From: Bradyrhizobium sp. SSBR45G | GTDB lineage: Bacteria > Pseudomonadota > Alphaproteobacteria > Rhizobiales > Xanthobacteraceae | Reading direction: 5' to 3' | NCBI RefSeq assembly: GCF_030159255.1 | Contig: NZ_BSCT01000005.1 | Coordinates: forward strand, 274,614-338,613 | Length of the DNA: 64,000 nucleotides | Shown here: positions 27,884 through 36,125 of the stretch, piece by piece | How positions within the stretch are numbered: position 1 is the stretch's first letter | Layout of the letters: the number at the start of each line of letters is the position of its first letter | The notes under the pieces: model-generated | Told to the model about the DNA's origin: nothing | The model's database searches: none | The model's input: the letters and a program-made list of their open reading frames with translations, nothing else | Program-made: the position numbers and the translations under genes

Positions 27884-28137
27884 GGCGGTGGCTTCCGGCG
27901 TTTCATCCTGCCGACGGCGGCAATGATCATCAAGAGGCCTCCTCCCGCGATGACGAAGGCGAGCCCAGTTAACGGCAGCGTGCCGCGCGGATCGGCCGCG
28001 ACGCATAGCGCGCCGGGCAGAAGCAGGATGATGCCGAAGAGGAGCAGAAAGGCGGTGAGGCAGCCATTGCCACCTTGCGGCGACCCTGGACCGGTGGCCG
28101 GAGGCCAGAGCGGCAGTTTCTCCTCCGGCTCGCTCAC
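27880..28137 (-). CDS. Small two-helix membrane protein
   Basis: An 85-residue protein with a short soluble head containing PQGGNGCLTAF, helix 1 with the IILLLPGALC motif, a loop (ADPRGTLPLTG) and Gly-rich helix 2 ending GRMKRRK. The start at 28137 overlaps the radical SAM gene's stop by four bases, so translation is coupled. This coupling ties the whole small-protein family to the radical SAM enzyme. Unknown function. Confidence 0.7.
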   Translation of the reverse strand: MSEPEEKLPLWPPATGPGSPQGGNGCLTAFLLLFGIILLLPGALCVAADPRGTLPLTGLAFVIAGGGLLMIIAAVGRMKRRKPPP

Positions 28138-29549
28138 GCCCGTTCACCCTTCGCCAGCCGCGCCCGGATGCCGTCGATGGCGCCGTTGCGGTAGAACAAA
28201 TTATAGGTGTCGAACGGGATGATCTCGCCGCGCTCGGTGACGAAATGGATGCAGGAGCGCTTGACGTTCGCAACACAGAAATTGAAGCGGTCGAGAAATT
28301 GCACGATGGTGACGCGAAACACGTGCTCATAGCCGAGATTGTCGGGCACCTGGACGGACGGCAGGCAGCAGAGGAATTCGGCGACGCGCTGGCCGGTGTT
28401 GAGCGCGCCCGACGACAGCGAGAACAGCTCGACGAATTTTTCGCGCAGCACCGGATATTTTTCCGGGCTGATGGTATTCGGCATCACCGACAGCAGCTCC
28501 TCCTGCGGCACCATCGCGGTGAGCGGCAGCACGGCCGTGCCATTACGCAGACCATAGCCGATCGAGATGCTCTCGGGATTGCAGGGCAGCGGGATCATGT
28601 CGTCCTCGCCGAACACGCCGGTCTTGACGACGCGGCGGCGGATCTCCGACAGCATGATGCGGTCGGTGTCCTTGTTGAAATCGGCGTTGCGGCCGGCGTC
28701 CTGCACCGGCTGCAGGGTCACGCCGCGCACGCATCTCCATTCGAGCGCGTGGCGGACGATGTCGCCGATCTCATCGTCATTGACGCCACGCTTGATGGTC
28801 GCGACCAGCGTCGTGGAGATGCCGTGACGCTCGAGGTTCTCCAGCGCCTGCTGGCGGATACGGCGCAGATCGGCGCCGCGGATGTTCGTGAGCCCGGCGC
28901 GCGACAGCGAGTCGAACTGCAGATAGACCTCCAGCCCGCGCTTGTTCTCCGCAAGCCTGGCGACGAAGTCCGGCTCGCGCGCGATGCGCAGGCCGTTGGT
29001 ATTGATCATGACGTGGCGGATCGGGCGGGCGCGCACGGCGGCGAGGATGTCGAAGAACTGCGGGTGCAGCGTCGGCTCGCCACCGGAGATCTGCACCAGG
29101 TCGGGCTCGCCCTCGCTGGCGACGAGCGCATCGAGCATTCGTTCGACGGTCGCGAGCGGCGTGAAATGCGCCCGCTGCGGCGAGGACTCCGCAAAACACA
29201 CCGGGCAGGTCAGGTTGCAGTGATCGGTGATCTCGATCAGCGCCAGGCAGGAATGCTGTTCGTGGTCCGGGCACAGGCCGCAATCATAGGGACAACCATG
29301 TTCGGTGCGGCGCTGGAAGCTGAGCGGCGTATCGCCCGGCTTGATGAACGACTTGCAGCGGCGCCAATAGGCCGCGTCGTCGGAGACCAGCGTGGACTGC
29401 ACGCCGTGCTCCTTGCAGCGCTTCTCGTACCAGACCTCGTTGTCGATGATCTGGATCTTGGTCGGCACCAGCGAGAGACAGGTCTCGCAGAGGGATTGCG
29501 TCTGTCCCCAGAACACATAGGGGCGCGACTTACGCAGCGGCGCGTTCAT
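28134..29549 (-). CDS. Radical SAM enzyme resembling tetraether lipid synthase (Tes/MJ0619 family)
   Basis: A 471-residue protein. The radical SAM site is C111-x3-C115-x2-C118 in DHCNLTCPVCFAES, followed by ISGGEPTLHP, which binds SAM. Before it lie further metal ligands: C21-x2-C24 with C45 and H48 (a rubredoxin-like set) and the cluster C86-x3-C90-x2-C93 in GCPYDCGLCPDHEQH. More cysteines come late (PLPCNPES, FLCCLPS, FCVANVKRSC), as for an auxiliary cluster. This multi-cluster layout, with the PYDCGLCP and CPVCFAE pair, is that of the archaeal enzyme that joins lipid tails by C-C bond formation. I use the ATG at 29549; it overlaps the Lgt-like gene by 20 bases. Substrate in this organism unknown; a membrane lipid is plausible. 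Confidence 0.85.
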   Translation of the reverse strand: MNAPLRKSRPYVFWGQTQSLCETCLSLVPTKIQIIDNEVWYEKRCKEHGVQSTLVSDDAAYWRRCKSFIKPGDTPLSFQRRTEHGCPYDCGLCPDHEQHSCLALIEITDHCNLTCPVCFAESSPQRAHFTPLATVERMLDALVASEGEPDLVQISGGEPTLHPQFFDILAAVRARPIRHVMINTNGLRIAREPDFVARLAENKRGLEVYLQFDSLSRAGLTNIRGADLRRIRQQALENLERHGISTTLVATIKRGVNDDEIGDIVRHALEWRCVRGVTLQPVQDAGRNADFNKDTDRIMLSEIRRRVVKTGVFGEDDMIPLPCNPESISIGYGLRNGTAVLPLTAMVPQEELLSVMPNTISPEKYPVLREKFVELFSLSSGALNTGQRVAEFLCCLPSVQVPDNLGYEHVFRVTIVQFLDRFNFCVANVKRSCIHFVTERGEIIPFDTYNLFYRNGAIDGIRARLAKGERA

Positions 29550-30249
29550 GCATGACCTTCGCGTGCGGCGCCGTCGCCAGCATCGCCGCGGCGTAGACCG
29601 CGATGGCAAGCGACAGCAGATGAAATAGCGTGAAGGGACCGATCACCGGCCCATAAGGCTTGAGGAATTCCCAGACGAACCGCTGCAGCCCGTAGACGAG
29701 CAGCGCGAGATAGAAGCCATTGGCGATGACGGTTTCGATCCGCCGGAACACGGCGACGATGTAGACGGCCGCAAAGGCGGCCATCGCAAGGCTCTCATAG
29801 AGCTGCACCGGATGCCGCGGAAGGCCGTCGCCGAAATCATGCCCCCAGGGCAAGGCCGTCGGCGTGCCATAGGTGAAATCGCCGAGGCCCGCCGCGTAGC
29901 AGCCGATGCGGCCGACGGCGATGCCGATTGCGAGCGGCAGCGCGAAGCGCGCGCCGGTGCGAAGAGCGATGCCGCGCCGCCATTTGTACAGCTCGACCGC
30001 CACGATGCCGCCGGCGAGCGCGCCTTCGACCGAGCGCGCCAGTCCCGTCATGCCGGACAGCCAGAGATTGAGCGTCCCGGACAGGTAGGCGCCGAGGCCG
30101 GCGCCGAACAGGAGTGCAGCAATATAGGGCCATTCGGTGGACTGCTTCGGAAAGCTCACACCGGCCACGCGCGTGAGCCACCAGCCGGCCGTTCCTGCGC
30201 TCAGCCAGGCGGCGAGGTCGAAGATCGCGTGAAGAACGGCCCCGTCCAT
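29530..30249 (-). CDS. Lgt-like (prolipoprotein diacylglyceryl transferase-related) membrane protein
   Basis: A 239-residue protein with seven hydrophobic segments. The Lgt core GRIGCYAAGLGDF, LPWGHDFGDG, RHPVQLYESLA and LQRFVWEFLKP is easy to see. By eye alignment two residues needed by true Lgt are changed: the essential His of the HGG loop is missing (here ARSVEGALAGG), and the Asn after GRIG is Cys. The protein is also shorter than the usual 270-290 residues. It is therefore probably not the housekeeping lipoprotein enzyme, but a relative that moves or binds diacylglyceryl groups. It overlaps the Tes-like gene by 20 bases, which implies coupled translation and a joint lipid role. Confidence 0.83.
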   Translation of the reverse strand: MDGAVLHAIFDLAAWLSAGTAGWWLTRVAGVSFPKQSTEWPYIAALLFGAGLGAYLSGTLNLWLSGMTGLARSVEGALAGGIVAVELYKWRRGIALRTGARFALPLAIGIAVGRIGCYAAGLGDFTYGTPTALPWGHDFGDGLPRHPVQLYESLAMAAFAAVYIVAVFRRIETVIANGFYLALLVYGLQRFVWEFLKPYGPVIGPFTLFHLLSLAIAVYAAAMLATAPHAKVMHERAAA

Positions 30250-30330
30250 GGCTGATCCAGAACTTTCCCTCGTCCGGTTGCAGCCGGACTATGGCAAGTT
30301 CCCGATGGCAATGGCAATGACGTGTTCGTA

Positions 30331-31095
30331 TCAGCCCGCCGCGGCCTGCTCGGTCGGGTAGACGCCGCGCAGCACCTCCTCGAAATGGGTCTTTACCGCC
30401 TCGTTGCACAGGCAGGAGCGCTGCTTCAGCGCATCGAAGTCGCGCACCATGAAGGCGCCGCGTCGCGTATCGAGAATGCCTTCGGCCCTGAATGTCTGGA
30501 CGACACGGCTGACATAGCTGCGGCCAACGCCGAGCAAGGTGGCGAGCTGCTCATGGGTCAGCGGCACGACCGGCTCGCCATCGGTGCGGTCCATGGCGGC
30601 GACGATCCATTTCGCCGTGCGCTGCTCGATCGAATGGATGGCGTTGCATGCGGTCGACTGGAACATCTGCGCCAGCATGCAGTCGGCATAGCGCGCGAAC
30701 ACGTTGCGCAGGGTCTTCGACTGCAGCTTGGCTGCGGCCAGCCGCGACAACGGCAACCGTGCGAACGGACCGCCGAACTTGACGACGATGCGCGTATAGG
30801 CCGGCAGAAAGCCCTCGCTGACGATGCCGCCGACCGCGCCCTCGCGACCGACCAGGATGGCCTCGACGTCGCGGCCGTCCTCGTTCGGCACGAGATAGGA
30901 GGTCAGGGCCGGACCGCAGGGAAAATGCACCACCTGGACATCGTCGCCGGGGCTGTAGAGCAGGTCGTTCGATACCGCCTGATCCTCCGTCAGATAGGGC
31001 GAGATCAGCGCATAATCGGTCCCGCTCAGCCGCCGCAGCAGGTTGTTGCACGGCCGCTCGCGGGCAATCGGCGTGACGCCTAGGCTCAACATCAT
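30331..31095 (-). CDS. Crp/Fnr family transcriptional regulator
   Basis: A 254-residue regulator. The N-terminal half is a cyclic-nucleotide-binding-type beta barrel (residues about 25-140). The C-terminal winged helix is LTHEQLATLLGVGRSYVSRVVQTFRAEGIL, a Crp-type recognition helix. The N-terminus lacks the four-cysteine pattern of true Fnr, and cysteines near the end (RSCLCNE) are unusual. GTG at 31104 or ATG at 31092 are alternative starts. It lies 81 bases upstream of the Lgt-like gene on the same strand and is the natural candidate to control that cluster. Confidence 0.9.
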   Translation of the reverse strand: MMLSLGVTPIARERPCNNLLRRLSGTDYALISPYLTEDQAVSNDLLYSPGDDVQVVHFPCGPALTSYLVPNEDGRDVEAILVGREGAVGGIVSEGFLPAYTRIVVKFGGPFARLPLSRLAAAKLQSKTLRNVFARYADCMLAQMFQSTACNAIHSIEQRTAKWIVAAMDRTDGEPVVPLTHEQLATLLGVGRSYVSRVVQTFRAEGILDTRRGAFMVRDFDALKQRSCLCNEAVKTHFEEVLRGVYPTEQAAAG

Positions 31096-31256
31096 CGTCC
31101 CCACTGCAACGCATCTGCGTGATCGACGCGCCTTGTGTTCACAAGTGCACCGACACAGGAACTCTGGTATGTTGGGTTTGTTCCAGGAACCCGCCGGTGT
31201 GCTCGAGATGAGGCGCCGGCAGCGGGGCCGTCCTTCACCCTGGAACCCCGCAGATC

Positions 31257-31631
31257 ATGACAAGCTCGCAACCCCGCGTGCCCGAGCTCTTTCAGGACGT
31301 GCTCGTCGTCGAAGACGATCCGATCATCGCGCTCGGCCTCGAGGACACGATCGCAGATTTCGGCATCCCCACCATCAGGCTCGCCGCTGACGTCGCCAGC
31401 GCGCTCGCGATGATCGAGGAGCGCGCACCGGACTTCGCCTTGCTCGATGTCGGACTGGTCCGCGAGAAGAGCTTCGCCATCGCCGAGCGCCTGACTGCCC
31501 TCGGCATTCCCTTTGCCTTCTCGACCGGCTACGGCGCCGATCGCGTGCCGGCCGCATTCGCCGACCGGCCGCGGCTGCCGAAGCCGTGCCCGACGGATGC
31601 GCTGGAGGCGGTGCTGCGGCGGCAGGTCTAG
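31257..31631 (+). CDS. Single-domain response regulator
   Basis: A 124-residue receiver domain with no output domain. The acidic pocket is VVEDDP, the phosphorylated Asp lies in ALLDVGL (about residue 61), the conserved Ser/Thr is in AFSTGYG and the Lys is in LPKPC. Such proteins act by phosphotransfer or by binding a partner. Its kinase is not adjacent; the nearest is the hybrid kinase at 54266-56416. It is divergent from the Crp-type gene and convergent with the PhoD gene. Confidence 0.92.
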   Translation: MTSSQPRVPELFQDVLVVEDDPIIALGLEDTIADFGIPTIRLAADVASALAMIEERAPDFALLDVGLVREKSFAIAERLTALGIPFAFSTGYGADRVPAAFADRPRLPKPCPTDALEAVLRRQV

Positions 31632-31653
31632 CGGCCGCCGCAGCGACGCTGGC

Positions 31654-33225
31654 TCAAGCCAGCTTCGGGTCGAGCGTCGTCGACCACAGCGCGACGTCGG
31701 CGCGGTCGCGCAGGGTCACGGTCATCTGGCCGCTCGCACCATCGATCTTGACGTGGCCGAAGAACTGCATGCCGGCCGATGGCGGCAGGTTCTGCTTGTC
31801 GAGGCCGGGCGCCTTGATGAAGCGCACCTCGGGGCCGAACGTGTTGTCGAGCTCGTTCGGACCGAACGTGCCGGCATGCAGCGGACCGGAGACGAACTCC
31901 CAGAACGGCTCGAAATCCTGGAACTGCGCCTTGTTCGGATCATAATAGTGAGCCGCGGCGTAGTGCACGTCCGCGGTCAGCCACACGGTGTTCTGGATCG
32001 GCGCCGTCTTGATGAAGCGCAGGATCTCGGCAATCTCGAGCTCGCGGCCGCGCGCCGGACCGTCGCCCTGCGCGATCGCTTCCGAACCCTTCCTGTTGGC
32101 CGCATCATCATAGACGATCAGGCTGAGCGGCATGTCGGAGGCGATCACCTTCCAGGTCGCGCGCGAGTTCAGCAGCGCCTGCTTGAGCCAGCGCATCTGC
32201 TCCGGCCCGATGAAGTAGGACGACGGACCATATTTGTCCTCGAGATTGGCGCCGTTGGCGCCGCGATAGCTGCGCTCGTCGAGCACGAACACGTCGAGAT
32301 GCGGGCCGTAATTGATGGTGCGATAGACCCGGCCCGGCTCAACGATGCTCTCGCGCATCGGATACATCTCGTGGAAGGCGCGCGCCGCACGGGCCGCGAG
32401 CAGCTGAATGTTGCGCTCCTTGTAGGCCGCCGGCAGCTCCTTGGAGGCCGACCAGTTGTTGGTCACCTCGTGATCGTCCCACTGCACGAAGATCGGCACC
32501 TCGGCATTGAAGGCGCGAACGTTCTCGTCGAGGAAATTGTACTTGTGAGCGGCGCGGAATTCGTCGAGCGTCTCGGCGACCTTCGCCTTCTCCTCGACCG
32601 TGAGGTTCTTCCACACCTTGTTGTCCGGCAGCTTCACCTCGGACTTGATCGGGCCGTCGGCATAGATGGTGTCGCCGGAGTGCAGGAAGAAATCCGGACG
32701 ATGCTTCTTCATGGTGGCGAAGGTGAACATGCCGCCGTCGTCGGGATTGATGCCCCAGCCCTGCCCGGCGACGTCGCCGCCCCACACGAACGAGACATCG
32801 CGCTTGTTGCCGGGCGCCGTGCGGAAGCGGCCGACCACCGGCTCGCTCTCGGCCGCCGTAAAGGCGAGATCGCGGAATTTGACGCGGTAGAAGATGTCCT
32901 GACCGCTCGGCAGATCGTCCAGCAGCATCTTGGCCGTGAAGTCGCTTTCGGGCAGCGCGGCAATCGGCGGCAGGCGGCGCGCGTCCTTGAACGATTCGGT
33001 GGTGGCGACCTCGACCATCATCTGCGACGGCCGGTCGGCGCGCGCCCACACCACGCCGCCGTCCATGCCGACATCACCGGACTGCACGCCATGGGTGATC
33101 TGCGGCCGGTCGGCGGCGCGGCTCAGCCGGGGCATCGAAAGCGTCGCGACGCCCGCGGCGGCGGTCGAGAGGAAGCGGCGGCGGGACAGAACGGGCGGCT
33201 GCGGTCGGGCGATGCGAAGCGTCAT
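31654..33225 (-). CDS. phoD: PhoD-family alkaline phosphatase/phosphodiesterase
   Basis: A 523-residue Tat-exported enzyme (signal with SRRRFLSTAAAG). Residues about 40-130 form the N-terminal PhoD domain (ITHGVQSGDV, WARADRPS). The catalytic metallophosphatase part carries SFVWGGDVAG, HSGDTIYADGP, WDDHEVTNNW and WLTADVHYAAAHYYDP, which supply iron/calcium ligands. PhoD enzymes hydrolyse phosphomonoesters and diesters in the periplasm or outside, usually under phosphate limitation. AGGAG precedes the ATG. The TAXI receptor gene ends 139 bases upstream. Confidence 0.93.
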   Translation of the reverse strand: MTLRIARPQPPVLSRRRFLSTAAAGVATLSMPRLSRAADRPQITHGVQSGDVGMDGGVVWARADRPSQMMVEVATTESFKDARRLPPIAALPESDFTAKMLLDDLPSGQDIFYRVKFRDLAFTAAESEPVVGRFRTAPGNKRDVSFVWGGDVAGQGWGINPDDGGMFTFATMKKHRPDFFLHSGDTIYADGPIKSEVKLPDNKVWKNLTVEEKAKVAETLDEFRAAHKYNFLDENVRAFNAEVPIFVQWDDHEVTNNWSASKELPAAYKERNIQLLAARAARAFHEMYPMRESIVEPGRVYRTINYGPHLDVFVLDERSYRGANGANLEDKYGPSSYFIGPEQMRWLKQALLNSRATWKVIASDMPLSLIVYDDAANRKGSEAIAQGDGPARGRELEIAEILRFIKTAPIQNTVWLTADVHYAAAHYYDPNKAQFQDFEPFWEFVSGPLHAGTFGPNELDNTFGPEVRFIKAPGLDKQNLPPSAGMQFFGHVKIDGASGQMTVTLRDRADVALWSTTLDPKLA

Positions 33226-33363
33226 AGGGGTCTCCTGGTGATGGCGCGCGCGAGACCGGGCGCACCAAGGCAGGGCAGACCTAGAAAAGATTGATGACGC
33301 TGGAATTACAGGACTGTCCCCGGACGAGACGGGACGGGACCGTCGGTCCGCCGCGAGATCGGC

Positions 33364-34761
33364 TCAGGTGCCGGCGGCCCGCAGCTGCGCGCTGGTGCGC
33401 TGCAGGTTGGCGGGCATGCTCATCAGGATCAGCTTGCGATCGGCGACCGCATTATGGAACTGCTCGAGCGCAATATTAAAGGCGGTCAGGGCGGCGTGCT
33501 CGATCGCACCGTCCTCGAAACAGGTCAGCGTGTTGCGCAGGATCTCATCGGCCTCGGCCTGGAGCTGGTCGAGCTCCTCCGTCGAGTCGCTCTTGCGCGC
33601 GAGCGGTATCATCTCCAGCAGCCGGTCCCGCAGCGAGGTGTTGATGGTGCGTTCGTCGCGCTTGAGGTAGCCGGCAAACCAGGCGCCCGCCGAGCCCATC
33701 GCCGACAGCGCCATCAGCCCCCACCAGATGTAGTCGCTGTAGCGATCGAGGAAGGTCTTCTCCTCGCCGTCGACGAAGGCGGCCGCTCCGGGATGGGCAG
33801 GAATGGCCGCATCCTTGTCGGTATCGGGCGTCTCGATCTTGGCCGCCAGCGGGAATTCCGAGAGCAGCTGCTGGCGCACCGAGAACAGCTGGTGCGTGAA
33901 CGCCGACACCGTCGAATCGGCGAGGCCTTTGCGCGCCACGATGTGGTGGTTGAAGCTGATCGTCTTCACCTCGTCCTCGGGACGGTCGGGCGAACCGCCG
34001 AATGCGCCGGCCGGAATCTCGGCGGCCTCATATTCGGGATGGTTCTGCGCGATGGCTTCGGCCGAATCGATCGCAAGGAAGGTCGGCACGCCGCCATCCT
34101 TGGTGGCGGCTGCGATCGCATCCGCGGTGATCTTGCTGTTGACCGGCCCGGCCGCAAGATAGACGTCGGCCTTCTGGCTGCGAACGGCTTCCGCCGCCTC
34201 GGTGATCGGAAACTGGATGATCTCGACCTTGCCGGCATCCACGCCATACTGGTGCAAGATTACCTTGAGCAGGTTGACGTTGGCCGGGGTGCGGCCGATG
34301 ACGCCAACCTTGTGGCCCGCGAGCTGGGAGATCTTGGTGATCTTGGCGGCGCCCTTGCGGCCCTTGCCCTTGGCGGCCGGCGGCACCCAGAGGACGGCGA
34401 CGTTCTTGCGCAGGGTGGCGACGGCCTGTGCGTTCTTCGGCACCTCGAGGTCGCCACGCACGATCGCAAGGTCGACCTTGCCCGCGGCCAACGCCTGAGC
34501 ACTCTCACCGGCCCCCTCGGTCGAGACCGGCCGCAGCCTGACATAGGCGTGGGATTGCGAAAAGGCCTGGGTCAGAGCCTGAACGACCTTCAGATCGTCG
34601 CTGTTGGGAGGACCGACGGCAATCTTCAGCACCACCGGACGCATGGCAAAATAATAGGCACCCGTCAGCGCGCCGACGATCGCAAGGATCCCGGCGATGA
34701 CGATGAACACGGCAGGGCGCATCTGCGAGCGCTGCGCTGGCGTGGTCTGGGGCTCTGCCAG
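33364..34761 (-). CDS. TAXI-family solute receptor with membrane anchors
   Basis: A TAXI (TRAP-associated extracytoplasmic immunogenic-type) receptor of about 465 residues. An N-terminal anchor (VFIVIAGILAIVGAL) leads to a two-lobed binding region (IAVGPPNSDDLKVVQAL, VDLAIVRGDL, KVGVIGRTPAN). Unusually, a second membrane helix (YIWWGLMALSAMGSAGAWF) and a 90-residue helical cytosolic tail follow. I place the start at a CTG at 34761, because GGAGG stands 7 bases before it and the alternatives lack that signal: TTG at 34851 (weak GGAG) and ATG at 34722 (none). No TRAP permease adjoins, so the tail suggests signalling or a partner elsewhere. Confidence 0.75.
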   Translation of the reverse strand: MAEPQTTPAQRSQMRPAVFIVIAGILAIVGALTGAYYFAMRPVVLKIAVGPPNSDDLKVVQALTQAFSQSHAYVRLRPVSTEGAGESAQALAAGKVDLAIVRGDLEVPKNAQAVATLRKNVAVLWVPPAAKGKGRKGAAKITKISQLAGHKVGVIGRTPANVNLLKVILHQYGVDAGKVEIIQFPITEAAEAVRSQKADVYLAAGPVNSKITADAIAAATKDGGVPTFLAIDSAEAIAQNHPEYEAAEIPAGAFGGSPDRPEDEVKTISFNHHIVARKGLADSTVSAFTHQLFSVRQQLLSEFPLAAKIETPDTDKDAAIPAHPGAAAFVDGEEKTFLDRYSDYIWWGLMALSAMGSAGAWFAGYLKRDERTINTSLRDRLLEMIPLARKSDSTEELDQLQAEADEILRNTLTCFEDGAIEHAALTAFNIALEQFHNAVADRKLILMSMPANLQRTSAQLRAAGT

Positions 34762-35083
34762 GTCTGGTCCTCCGGTGATCCGTTCGCCAGGACGCGGCGC
34801 CACGCGCAGCTCCGTCCGGGCTGGTCCCTCGCTAGGCCGAAAGTGTAGCAAATTTATTTTCGCTCCGGGGTGACATCTGCGTCATGGTTACCGGGGCCCG
34901 AGTAGGCGACGAACCGAGCGGTTCCGTGACCCTGTGGCGTCAATTCCGGCGCAAGGCACTGATCTCCGTGCCGTTTCTGCTAGAGTGGCGAGGCGGCCGG
35001 AGCGGTTGGCCGGACGCCGGCCCCGCAATGGCCGGAAGCCGGGGCTGACCTCATTCCCCGGCGCGATGAATGGGAGGTTGAAA
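34762..35083. other. Divergent intergenic region
   Basis: Between the TAXI receptor and PhhB genes. It holds the receptor's strong Shine-Dalgarno sequence (34769-34773, minus strand) and the PhhB site GGGAGG at 35072-35077. An A/T-rich island near 34850-34866 may be part of a promoter. No gene is seen. Confidence 0.45.
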
Positions 35084-35386
35084 ATGGTGGAGCTACTCTC
35101 GGCCGCGGCACGCGCCAACGCCCTGCAGGCCCTGGCCGGCTGGTCCGAGCTCGACGGACGCGACGCGATCACCCGCACCTTCACCTTCCGTGACTTCAAC
35201 GAAGCGTTCGGCTTCATGACACGGGTCGCGCTGGTGGCCGAGAAGCGCGACCATCATCCGGAGTGGCGCAACGTCTACCGCACCGTGGAGGTCGTGCTGG
35301 CCACCCACGACGCGGGCGGCGTGACCGCGCTCGACGTCGAGCTCGCCAAGACGATGAATGCGATCGCAGCCGCGATCGGCGGCTGA
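35084..35386 (+). CDS. phhB: Pterin-4a-carbinolamine dehydratase
   Basis: A 100-residue protein of the PCD/DCoH family. It has the active-site motif [12 protein letters not shown] (two histidines), [19 protein letters not shown] and the C-terminal DVELAKTMN. It dehydrates 4a-hydroxytetrahydrobiopterin, recycling the pterin cofactor of phenylalanine hydroxylase, or serves molybdopterin-related routes. The ATG at 35084 follows GGGAGG; the longer frame is discarded. No phhA gene is nearby. Confidence 0.95.
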   Translation: MVELLSAAARANALQALAGWSELDGRDAITRTFTFRDFNEAFGFMTRVALVAEKRDHHPEWRNVYRTVEVVLATHDAGGVTALDVELAKTMNAIAAAIGG

Positions 35387-35582
35387 CAGCTCCGGGCGTC
35401 CCGCGCATCCGCGGGCGTCGCTATTGGTCGCGTTCCACTGGAGCGAGCCACCGCGCGGGACGTCTGCAGGCTGCTGTCCGAACCGGCGGCGTCTGTTTCA
35501 CGCAACCGTCTTGCGGCACAGGGCGCGGTCCCCACATGACGCATGTCCGCCCAAGGCGCGTTCGCGAACCGGGAGATCACAG

Positions 35583-35999
35583 ATGGCCTCGGATACGACC
35601 GATTACAGCGTCGGCTTCGAGCCGGCCGATCGGCTGGCGCGGGATCGCGACGGCGTCCGCCGCCGTTTCTGGATCAAGCTCAAGCAGGTCTTGGCCCGGA
35701 TTCCGTTCGCCGAGGACCTGCTGGCCGCCTATTACTGCGCGTTCGACCGGGAGACGCCGCGGCATGTGCAGGTCGCCCTGCTCGGCGCCCTCGCCTATTT
35801 CATCCTGCCGTTCGATCTGCTGCCCGACGTGATGCCGGTTCTCGGCTTCACTGATGACGCCGCAGTGCTGGCCACCGCCATCCGGATGGTGGCCTCGCAT
35901 ATCACGCCGGACCATCGTGCCGCGGCACGCGCGGCCCTGGCGCGGCTCGAGGGCGCCAAGGATTTGGATCTGGAGACGGACGGCGCGAACGCCGGGTGA
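35583..35999 (+). CDS. YkvA family (DUF1232) membrane protein
   Basis: A 138-residue protein whose core matches DUF1232: LLAAYYCAFDRETP, then LGALAYFILPFDLLPDVMPVLGFTDDAAVL, with the characteristic hydrophobic segment followed by acidic residues. GGGAG precedes the ATG at 35583. The function is unknown. The gene ends just before a strong terminator and faces the second TAXI gene. Confidence 0.9.
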   Translation: MASDTTDYSVGFEPADRLARDRDGVRRRFWIKLKQVLARIPFAEDLLAAYYCAFDRETPRHVQVALLGALAYFILPFDLLPDVMPVLGFTDDAAVLATAIRMVASHITPDHRAAARAALARLEGAKDLDLETDGANAG

Positions 36000-36063
36000 C
36001 CGCAGCCAAGCCTGCGCAGGTGATCCGGCCCGCACTGGGCTCCCGATCCGCAGGACGACAAAC

Positions 36064-36092
36064 AAAAAGCCCCGCGGAGCGGGGCTTTTTTT
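36064..36092 (+). terminator. Strong intrinsic terminator between convergent genes
   Basis: GCCCCGC and GCGGGGC form a perfect 7-base stem around GGA, extended by A-T pairs, with AAAAA before and TTTTTTT after. It is bidirectional, serving the YkvA gene and the TAXI gene ending at 36126. Confidence 0.92.
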
Positions 36093-36125
36093 CGTTGAGC
36101 CGCCCGACCGTCGGTGGTCCGGTTT

